44,473 bases of DNA from Planctomycetaceae bacterium (GTDB lineage: Bacteria > Planctomycetota > Planctomycetia > Planctomycetales > Planctomycetaceae). Under the pieces are notes generated by a model, which was given only the letters and a program-made list of their open reading frames with translations, had not been told where the DNA came from and searched no databases. Location: positions 1 through 44,473 of the forward strand of contig WFTL01000081.1 in assembly GCA_015485495.1 (NCBI GenBank). Reading direction: 5' to 3'. The translations under genes and the position numbers were made by a program. Below are positions 25,705 to 32,862 of this stretch, in pieces; the stretch's first letter is position 1, and each line of letters starts with the position of its first letter.

Positions 25705-28557
25705 TCATCTGGACGATGATTCCCGGTCAGACGACGGAAATGCGTGCCCGCCGTCCTGCATCCGGGAACCGGAAACCGACCGGACCGGCCTTCCGGAACG
25801 CCCCGTCTCCCAGACCGCCTGGCCGCATTTCCGCACCGCCAGGCTGTCCAGATCGAGATGGACGTCCGCCTGACCCTGCAGAGCCAGAGAAATGCGGAAC
25901 GGGCCGGTCTGAGCGGCCTGGCGGTACATCCGGAATGTCCGCCAGGAACTTTCCAGAGCCGGTCGAACGGCGAATTCCGGCCCCAGTTCACTGTCGAAAA
26001 TCAGCAGCGGGTGTTCGCTGTCCGGCCGAATCCGACTGCCGATACGCACACGCCCCGTGATTTCGATGAGGTCTCCTGCGGTCACCGACAGCAGCGGCCC
26101 CCTGACAGCCACGGACGGCTCTGCCGGCTGCAGAACCCGGGCGGATGCCGGGCGTGATGCCGCCAGCCGCAGAACATGCACCCGGTTGCGGGCATCGAAA
26201 CGAACATCCGCCCAGGTCGTCCAGGGACTGTCTTCGGAATTCAGAAACTGCCATCCGGCATCCTCCAGCGCCTGACGACGCTCAAACAGCCCGGCCGGCA
26301 GCAGACTGTCCGACGGCGATGCCTGATCGATCGTGTTTCGCATCTGCCAGTGTTCGGGCAGAGAATCGAAGGCGACGGTGAACGGACTGGCCGTGGGAGT
26401 GGGCAGTTCCCGAATGGCATCCTGCCAGTACAGATTCTGAACACGCCTCAGATAACGCAGGCAGCGATCCGCCTGCCGACTGGCATCGGCGAACCGTCCG
26501 CGATCGTGAGAAGCCTGAGCCGACTGCAGAAAACGGTCGGCCTGCCGCAGCCATGATTCTGCCGATGGCGGAGGCGTGGGGCGCAGCCGATCGATCTGTT
26601 CGGTGATCCTCAGAACCCGTTCGTATTTCAGACGGGCCATGCGGGTCTTCAGATCGGCCGCCTGGGGGGCCACCTTCTGAATGCGCTGTCCCATCCGCCG
26701 AAAAGCGGCCGGATCGGACGACACGAGCAGCACGGCGAACTGGTCGAGATCCTTCAGAGTGACCGCCAGGCCGCCGGCCGTTTCCACACGCCGCTGGCCG
26801 CGGATTCCGGTCACCGTAATCTGCGATGCGGAAGCGGTTTCCCGGGCACCGACCGTCATCCGGGCTTCGGGAGCATACAGAGACCCCGGCACGAACTGTG
26901 ACGACGCATCCCACATGACGGCCAGAATGAGGGATCCGTGCGGACCGGAAATCACGCAGGCATCCGGCCGCCGCGGAAGCCGGGTCTCCAGCGGATTCAG
27001 AGACACCAAAGAACTGCCGATCGTCTGCTGCAGAACCGACTGCGGCCGGCCGCTTCGCCCGCGACGTCCGCTGTCGATGTCCACGGCGATCCACGACTGA
27101 ACCTGTCCCTGAACCAGCCAGTCTTCCAGCAGATCGATGTGCAGATTCGCCAGACCGACCGCCAGACCGGCTTCGGAATCCCCCGCACCATCGCCGCTCC
27201 AGGATGCCGTTTTCCAGTATCCAATCGCTCGTGATCCGGCCGAAAGAGCCGCCATGACCTGCATGAGAATCTGTTCCGGTTCCACCGGAAGCGGCGGCAG
27301 TCCCAGTTTCGCCCGCCAGGCAGTCATCGATCCGGGCGATTCGGTCTGAATCCAGCACCAGGGCAGGGTGAGCTGCGAAGCCTGACGGCTTCGCAGCAGA
27401 ATCTGATTGCGAAACTGGCCCAGTGTGAGATTGCGGTGAATCGACGGCAGACCAATACCCACCATGTCGCTGCAGCGGGACGCCAGACCTTCGGCTCCGA
27501 TCACATCGACCATCAGCGGACGACGGCGGATGCGATCCGCACTGCGCACTTCACGTGCCCAGGCCTGCAGATGCGGAAGCTGTGACGGTGGCACCCGCGT
27601 TCCCAGCAGCCAGATGTCGACCACGTCGGACGCCTGGTCCAGCGGCATCAGTCCGGCAATCGGTTCACTGAAGTCCCCCGGATCGAACTGAGGATGCGGC
27701 GGCGTGGCAGCCAGCATGAATCCGGTCTCCGCCAGATCCTGGAGACGATCGTCCGATCGGTAATCCGGCACCCACAGCGTGTTGACGCGCCACGCAGCGA
27801 GTTGTTCCGCAGGTTCTCCATGCCAGGGCATCAGCCGCAGAAAGGCCCGGCGGTCGCCGAAGAACACCTGGTTCCGTTCCACCCGAACGCGCGTCCGTTC
27901 CGCCGCGCGAACATCGTCCGCAGGCCGCTCCATCGTCTCATCTGCCGGCGTTTCTGCAGATGTCATCCTGCGAACCACCGGCCCGTACCGAACCGGTTCC
28001 GCATCGATCACGCAGACTCCGGTACTGAATTCCGCCATCAGTCCCAGTCGATCGATGTACAGCCCGTCGGCATCGATCTTTTTGGGAGCCAGCTGCGATC
28101 GGACCAGCACGAGCTGCCGTCGAATGGCTGCATCCGACAGGGACACGGACAGCTCCTGCCACTCAGCCGCTTCCGTCGACCGGCTGCCGGAAATCCATGT
28201 CGTCAGAGGCTGCCCGGTTCGCGGATCGAGCTGCCGCGGAAGAACCAGCCGCACCGCCAGCCGAATGCCGGCATGAGTCGCATTGACGCGGGTCGATGCC
28301 CGGAATTCTTCAAGGGGCAGCAGAGGCGGCAGAGGAGCTTCGATGCGGCACGACTGAAAGTCGCCTGCGGATTCAAAACGGAATCGCTGAAAGGACCGCC
28401 CGGCCTCCGACTGAGACTCCACGTTCAGAAACCGCAGCCCGTCGGAAACGACCGGCTGTTCCTGCCACGGAACCACATCGTCGTCTGCCCGTCCTTCCGA
28501 ACGGAATCCTGCCGGAACGAACAGCAGCCCCATCACCACGACAGCCGCGCGGCGCAT
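25705..28557 (-). CDS. Large exported protein of unknown function (possible glycoside-hydrolase-like core)
   Basis: A protein of about 950 residues. The start taken here (28557) gives a clean signal peptide (MRRAAVVVMGLLFVPAGF). An ATG at 28602 gives a longer N-terminus, and neither has a good ribosome site. Residues about 55-200 look like a beta-sandwich (carbohydrate-binding type). About 235-520 contains alternating strands and helices consistent with a TIM barrel (LRLMPWHGEPAEQLAAWRVN..., LMVDVIGAEGL, LPWCWIQTESPG, AIGYWKTASWSG). A helical region with coiled-coil tendency (about 650-740) and a C-terminal beta-sandwich (about 820-930) follow. The layout resembles exported carbohydrate-active proteins, but no family was recognised. 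It is the first gene on the minus strand after the divergent gap at 28558-29178. Confidence 0.65.
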   Translation of the reverse strand: MRRAAVVVMGLLFVPAGFRSEGRADDDVVPWQEQPVVSDGLRFLNVESQSEAGRSFQRFRFESAGDFQSCRIEAPLPPLLPLEEFRASTRVNATHAGIRLAVRLVLPRQLDPRTGQPLTTWISGSRSTEAAEWQELSVSLSDAAIRRQLVLVRSQLAPKKIDADGLYIDRLGLMAEFSTGVCVIDAEPVRYGPVVRRMTSAETPADETMERPADDVRAAERTRVRVERNQVFFGDRRAFLRLMPWHGEPAEQLAAWRVNTLWVPDYRSDDRLQDLAETGFMLAATPPHPQFDPGDFSEPIAGLMPLDQASDVVDIWLLGTRVPPSQLPHLQAWAREVRSADRIRRRPLMVDVIGAEGLASRCSDMVGIGLPSIHRNLTLGQFRNQILLRSRQASQLTLPWCWIQTESPGSMTAWRAKLGLPPLPVEPEQILMQVMAALSAGSRAIGYWKTASWSGDGAGDSEAGLAVGLANLHIDLLEDWLVQGQVQSWIAVDIDSGRRGRSGRPQSVLQQTIGSSLVSLNPLETRLPRRPDACVISGPHGSLILAVMWDASSQFVPGSLYAPEARMTVGARETASASQITVTGIRGQRRVETAGGLAVTLKDLDQFAVLLVSSDPAAFRRMGQRIQKVAPQAADLKTRMARLKYERVLRITEQIDRLRPTPPPSAESWLRQADRFLQSAQASHDRGRFADASRQADRCLRYLRRVQNLYWQDAIRELPTPTASPFTVAFDSLPEHWQMRNTIDQASPSDSLLPAGLFERRQALEDAGWQFLNSEDSPWTTWADVRFDARNRVHVLRLAASRPASARVLQPAEPSVAVRGPLLSVTAGDLIEITGRVRIGSRIRPDSEHPLLIFDSELGPEFAVRPALESSWRTFRMYRQAAQTGPFRISLALQGQADVHLDLDSLAVRKCGQAVWETGRSGRPVRSVSGSRMQDGGHAFPSSDRESSSR

Positions 28558-29178
28558 CGATCGAGAACGCTGTGGGAAATCGTGTCGTCTCACTCCGGAC
28601 ATCCGTGTCGTGGTGATCGCTGCTTTCGGCCCGTCGAACGTGCGCCACCGGATGCCTCCCTGAAACCATGCCAGTCCGGCGGACAGGCGGAGCGTAGCGA
28701 AAACCGGCGTATCTGCCGAGATCACTCCGGGAAAACGGCCCTTCTGTCTCTCTTCTCTGGAATGCAGAGACCCGGTCTGAACGGGCTCGAAGTGCCCCCA
28801 TTTTCTGTCCCACAGGTATATGACAGTGCCGACAGTGCCGGTTGATCGAAAGGATTCAGCAGTGCCGTGCCGGAGCCAGGGCGTCGCCGGTCAGGCCGCA
28901 GATCCTTCGGACGAGGCCGGCCGCGACACCGGGGAGCGGCAACCTTTTCCCGCGCAGATGGACCGGTCCGCCTGGTCCGAATGCAGCGATTATGCGGCCA
29001 GATTCGGGGCGCTGCAGAATCTCACCCGGCAGCAGCGGGAAAATTCGTTGAGACGGCTTCGGAGGATTATCACAATTGGCGCACTCGGAACCGGACGTTC
29101 CCGACACTTTTTCCAGGGAGTCAGGCATCCCGAACGGACTCGGCAGCCGCCTGCCGACCGGAAACCAGGCGAGAGACG
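28558..29178. other. Divergent gap with no recognised gene
   Basis: About 620 bases between two divergent genes. Alternative starts of the minus-strand protein reach to about 28725. A short tandem 9-mer (GACAGTGCC twice) occurs at about 28826-28843. A good plus-strand promoter lies at 29048-29076. No protein-coding frame of known type was seen. Confidence 0.4.
29048..29076 (+). promoter_or_regulatory. Sigma70-type promoter for the small coiled-coil gene
   Basis: TTGAGA (29048-29053, five of six) and CACAAT (29071-29076, four of six) are separated by exactly 17 bases. The resulting leader would be about 95 bases. Confidence 0.5.
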
Positions 29179-29472
29179 ATGACGCACCACAGGCGCCTCC
29201 AGGACGACGGCAGCAGTGCCCTGCCCTCGGAACTCGTCGAGCTGGGGCGTCGGATCGACGCTCTGCAGGGGGAGGAACGGCGGGAACTCCAGGCCGCATG
29301 GGCGCGCGTGGCCGAATCCGTGCGCCGTCGCCGCCGTATCCTGAATCTTGTTCAGGAAGCGCTGTCTCAACTGCGGCTGGACGTCAAATACCTCATGTTC
29401 GATCTGGAAATCACGCGGCGGGAACGCGACGAACTGCAGGCTCAGATCGAAGAAGACGATCCCGGATTCTAA
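29179..29472 (+). CDS. Small charged coiled-coil protein, unknown
   Basis: A 97-residue soluble protein. It is mostly helical and highly charged, with heptad-like patterns in about 15-50 (LVELGRRIDALQGEERREL) and 60-92 (LRLDVKYLMFDLEITRRER). It ends in an acidic EEDDPGF tail. No domain was recognised. The ATG at 29179 follows a weak GGCGAG site, and a promoter sits at 29048-29076. The stop codon lies in the loop of an 8-bp hairpin shared with the end of the convergent PH gene, 11 bases away. Codon use matches its neighbours, so it is probably a real gene. Confidence 0.65.
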   Translation: MTHHRRLQDDGSSALPSELVELGRRIDALQGEERRELQAAWARVAESVRRRRRILNLVQEALSQLRLDVKYLMFDLEITRRERDELQAQIEEDDPGF

Positions 29473-29479
29473 ATCCGGG
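29461..29479. terminator. Compact hairpin over a stop codon between convergent genes
   Basis: CCCGGATT (29461-29468) pairs perfectly with AATCCGGG (29472-29479) around a three-base loop containing most of the TAA stop of the upstream gene. The gene on the other strand ends at 29484, so the structure can serve both transcripts. Confidence 0.45.
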
Positions 29480-29483
29480 CGGA

Positions 29484-29939
29484 CTAACCGCGGGCCCTGA
29501 TCGTGTCCATGGCTGCTTCCACCATCTGCCGCGACTCGATCATTCTTTGAATGGCGTTGGCGAAGGATGGCGCGTCCGGCACACCATGCAGCCGGACCAG
29601 AACCTCACCGGATGCGCCGCGGAGCAGAAGATCGGCCGCCCGATAGAAGACCTGTCCCGGGGCCTGCACGATGTCGATTTCCGCGATCTTCGACAGTTCC
29701 ACCGCTTCCAGACGCTGCCCGGAAAGGGCCGACCGGACCTGGACGCTTCGGTTCGTCAGCACGTAACGCCGGCCGAACACCTTGTGCCAGAAATACAGCA
29801 GCACGGCAATCGGAGCGGTCGGCAGCGCAAACAGAAGGTGCGACAGCTTCAGGCCGAAAATCGGAATCGGCAGACTGTTGTACAAAGATCCGAGAACCTG
29901 GCCCGCAGGACCTGCAGCGATCGACGGATACTCCGTCAT
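29484..29939 (-). CDS. Membrane-associated PH-domain (bPH_2) protein
   Basis: A protein of about 151 residues. One hydrophobic segment (about residues 32-50, LLFALPTAPIAVLLYFW) precedes a bPH_2 domain: RRYVLTNRSVQVRSALSGQRLEAVELSKIAEIDIV, then FYRAADLLLRGASGEVLVRLHGV, with the final helix ANAIQRMIES. Start uncertain: the ATG at 29939 is used here, while ATG at 29990 (or TTG at 29996) would add a polar N-terminus. Neither has a strong ribosome site. Function unknown beyond the fold. It is convergent with the coiled-coil gene and lies downstream of the DsbD-alpha-like gene, about 250 bases away. Confidence 0.75.
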   Translation of the reverse strand: MTEYPSIAAGPAGQVLGSLYNSLPIPIFGLKLSHLLFALPTAPIAVLLYFWHKVFGRRYVLTNRSVQVRSALSGQRLEAVELSKIAEIDIVQAPGQVFYRAADLLLRGASGEVLVRLHGVPDAPSFANAIQRMIESRQMVEAAMDTIRARG

Positions 29940-30245
29940 CACCACAGACTCATTTCGCGGGCTGACACCGGCAATAGGCTGCACCGACATGAGCAATCCG
30001 ACACCTGAACAGACAGCAGGACAGAACAGACCGAAAAAATTATCAGGGCCGCCGGAGCCACGCCACTGATCCGGCCCTCCCCGGAAAACGATTCGCGGTA
30101 TCGGGAAGTCCGGTCCCGGCGCGATGGAACCGGACAGGACAGGCCTGAAACGGCCGATCCCACGGAAATTCCCGCCTGTCTCGCCGCGGCCATCCCGTCG
30201 CGGCCGACCTGCCGCAGCCGTCTCGACCTGCCGCCGAAACCGGGA

Positions 30246-30884
30246 TCAGCCGGACGATTTTTCTTTGGTTTTTCGGGGCTGAGGGAACTTGTCGGCATGG
30301 ATTTTGCGCACCGGTTCGTCCGGATTCGCCAGCGGCAGACGCCCCCGCATCACCACCGTGGCCGGCTGAATACACTGCTCGTCGTTGCAGGCCTGGTACC
30401 GAATGTGGAATTCCAGTTCGGCCTTTTCGGCCTGTTCCGCAGCGTCCGGTTCCAGAACCAGGTACACCATCACCGTGCCGTCATACACATGGTACGGTTC
30501 GGATTCGGACTGCATCCGGTGCAGTCGATGACGCGGATAGCGGATTTTCGTCAGACGGATTTTCTGACGGGTTTTCAGCGTGACTTCCGTGGGAATCGTG
30601 AAGTCCGGGTGCGACGGATTGGCATTGATGTGCCAGCCGTCCTGGACGGTGAGTTCGAGTGCCACCAGACACTTTTCGCCGCGCACCAGTTTGTCGTACA
30701 GGGGATAAACCTTCACGGTGAGCAGTTTCGACCGCTCCTCCGGTATCGGTTCCGGACTGATCCCGGGCCGGAACACCGTCTGCTCGCGGCCCGACGTCTC
30801 TTCGTCTGCCTGAAGCAGACCGACGACAACCAACCAGCCGACCACCGCAACCATCCATTTGCTTTGTAGATTTTTCATCGTCAT
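30246..30884 (-). CDS. DsbD alpha-domain-like exported protein
   Basis: A 212-residue protein. A signal peptide spans about residues 5-26 (WMVAVVGWLVVVGLLQA). The rest resembles the N-terminal immunoglobulin-like domain of the thiol:disulfide interchange protein DsbD: LTVQDGWHINANPSHPDFTIPTEV, then HIRYQACNDEQCIQPA. Two cysteines at about residues 169 and 174 match the redox pair of that domain. The membrane and thioredoxin parts of DsbD are missing, so it may be a stand-alone partner of a CcdA-type protein or a receiver in envelope redox chemistry. The start at 30884 (or ATG at 30878) is chosen because the longer open frame adds sequence unlike the family. Confidence 0.82.
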   Translation of the reverse strand: MTMKNLQSKWMVAVVGWLVVVGLLQADEETSGREQTVFRPGISPEPIPEERSKLLTVKVYPLYDKLVRGEKCLVALELTVQDGWHINANPSHPDFTIPTEVTLKTRQKIRLTKIRYPRHRLHRMQSESEPYHVYDGTVMVYLVLEPDAAEQAEKAELEFHIRYQACNDEQCIQPATVVMRGRLPLANPDEPVRKIHADKFPQPRKTKEKSSG

Positions 30885-31373
30885 CGGCCCAGCCAGGACA
30901 ACCTGAAGAAAATGCAGAATATGAACAAACGCAAAAGATCGAGAGTTTCGCGCTGACTGCGGCACCATCCGAAACCGCGGAGTGCGGAATCCGAATGGAG
31001 CCCGGTCGGTTCCTGCCGGAATCTGCTGTCCCTGAAGAATGCCATTTTCGGCCTGCAGCAGCAGGCCGGCAAGCAACCGGGCCCGTTTTTACACACTCGA
31101 GTGCATCTCTCATGCCGATTCTGCCATTCCGCTCACAATTCCCGCGACCGTCACACTCTGAACAGCCTGCGCAGAATACGGGCCTCGCGAAGCCTGACGA
31201 ATAGTGTCAATCGGTGCATTCCGAAACGCCGATAAAAAGGAGCAGCGATTCGGAGACATCTGCGCGCCGGCAGATCCCCTGCCGCATCGTCATGCCGGGG
31301 GCAGGGGAACTTCCTGATCCACCAGGATGCTGTCGGCCCGCCGGAAGCGCATTGAGAACGACGGAACCGCATC
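30885..31373. other. Divergent gap upstream of the HhH-HlyD gene
   Basis: About 490 bases between divergent starts. Longer open frames cross it on both strands, but none has recognisable content. A TTGACA occurs on the minus strand near 31204-31209 but has no well-spaced -10 partner. I see no gene or RNA here. Confidence 0.35.
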
Positions 31374-32852
31374 ATGGCTTCTACCGCTCGTCACAGTCTG
31401 CCTGCCGGGTTCCACATGGATCCCCGATTCGGGGCCGTGTACGCGTCTCCGCCTGCCGGCGCCGACGATCTGACGGCCATTCGGGGAATCGGAACGCAGG
31501 AAGCAGCGCGGCTGAACCATCTGGGGATCTACTACATCGATCAGATCGCCCTGTGGACCGATGCCCAGGTCGTTGCCGTGGCCGATGCGGTCGGTGTGTC
31601 GGCGGCCGCCATTTTTCGGGACCGCTGGGTGGAACAGGCCAGGCTGCTGATCACGCCGGATCCACAGCCTGCGGCTGCAGCCGTCGCGGTTCCGTACCGT
31701 CCGAAGCAGGATGCACCGCCGGCACCAGGGACCCGCACCATTGCCGTTCTGGTCACGGCGCTTCTGATCGGCTGCTTCATTGTCACGTGGCTGAACCGCC
31801 ATTCTCAGCCCGCCCTGACAGGCGTTCTGGCGGCCGACATCACATCGCTGCGGGTGCCGGCCGATTCCCGGCTGCTGGCCTGCTATGTGTCCCCCGGTGA
31901 CGAAGTCTTCACCGGTGAAACCCTGCTCACTCTGGAAAAATCAGAACACCTGGAACAGATCGCCCGTCAGACGCGGCGGGTCGAAGAACTCCGGAGGGCT
32001 CTGAAACAGGCGGAACTCCAGGCAGAACTCGATCTGGAATGGCGGCAGTACGAACTGAACCAGGAACTGTCGGAATCTCAGGCCCAGGCCCGGCTGTTCG
32101 GCATCCTGCAGCCATTGTGTGCAGCCGGTCCCCAGACGACAGAAGCGCCGCACGCCCTGCGGACCGTGGCCCGTCCCCGGTCTCTGCCGGAACATCCGGC
32201 CGCTCCGCCCCGATCGCTGCTGTTCATCAGCGGGGCCACGGGGACCAGCAACCTGAACGGTCTGAAGCCGATTCCGCCGGATGAGCGGGCACCGGAAACG
32301 GCGACGGACGACCTTTCGGAATCTGAGGTTTCCGGACCGATTGCTGAGCTGCTTCAGATGGAAGTGCAGCGCCACGCGGCGCGTCTGGAACAACTGGAAC
32401 AGATGCGCCGCCGGCTGCCGGAACATGTGCGCCTGGCCGCCGGCGTGGTGGCTCTGAAAACCCGTTATGAACAGGAAGCCGCCCGGCTGACCGAAATGGA
32501 GAGTCTGAGCCGGGAAACGGCCGTACTCTGTCCCGGATACGGCCGCATCAGCCAGGTGCGGTACCGACCGGGCGATCGCATGGTCTACGGAGAAGTGATG
32601 CTCCGCATTCTGCACACCGACCGGCGCTGTGTTCTGGTAGATGTTCCTTCAGAACGCGCCGGAGAACTGCAGCCGGGAACAGCCGTTCAGGTTCTGTTTC
32701 CCGGTCAGGATGCCTGCACGGGGACCGTGACCGAACTGCCCACGGCCGACAGCACGTCCACAGCCACCGCCGTGACCGTGCGGGTGGAATCGGACGAAGC
32801 CGACTGGCCGGACGTGCCCATCGGCAGCCGGACTCACATTCGCCTGCCCTGA
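31374..32852 (+). CDS. Helix-hairpin-helix / HlyD-type membrane-fusion adaptor fusion
   Basis: A 492-residue inner-membrane protein. Residues about 30-92 form a helix-hairpin-helix domain of the 'DDL..I.GIG...A..LN.LGIY..DQIA.WT' type, seen in predicted nucleic-acid-binding proteins. A Pro/Ala linker and one membrane helix (122-140, IAVLVTALLIGCFIVTWL) follow. The rest is HlyD-like: a lipoyl/barrel half (VPADSRLLACYVSPGDEVFTGETLLTLE), a long alpha-hairpin with coiled-coil character (about 190-235 and 330-395), a second lipoyl half (CPGYGRISQVRYRPGDRMVYGEVMLRIL) and a beta-barrel tail. The cytoplasmic HhH thus sits in one chain with an extracytoplasmic adaptor. No ABC or RND pump genes are next to it. 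It is convergent with the toroid gene at 32863. Confidence 0.82.
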   Translation: MASTARHSLPAGFHMDPRFGAVYASPPAGADDLTAIRGIGTQEAARLNHLGIYYIDQIALWTDAQVVAVADAVGVSAAAIFRDRWVEQARLLITPDPQPAAAAVAVPYRPKQDAPPAPGTRTIAVLVTALLIGCFIVTWLNRHSQPALTGVLAADITSLRVPADSRLLACYVSPGDEVFTGETLLTLEKSEHLEQIARQTRRVEELRRALKQAELQAELDLEWRQYELNQELSESQAQARLFGILQPLCAAGPQTTEAPHALRTVARPRSLPEHPAAPPRSLLFISGATGTSNLNGLKPIPPDERAPETATDDLSESEVSGPIAELLQMEVQRHAARLEQLEQMRRRLPEHVRLAAGVVALKTRYEQEAARLTEMESLSRETAVLCPGYGRISQVRYRPGDRMVYGEVMLRILHTDRRCVLVDVPSERAGELQPGTAVQVLFPGQDACTGTVTELPTADSTSTATAVTVRVESDEADWPDVPIGSRTHIRLP

Positions 32853-32862
32853 ACGCGGTTCG

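Noticed and set aside
22498-25719. A 1073-codon plus-strand open frame
   Set aside because: It is antisense to DUF4838, methyltransferase and aldolase genes, all firmly recognised. High-GC codon use makes the opposite frame open by chance; the translation has no domain.
29179-29472. Longer upstream start (28867) for the coiled-coil protein
   Set aside because: The extension is Arg/Pro-rich with no pattern, lies across the predicted promoter, and lacks a ribosome site.
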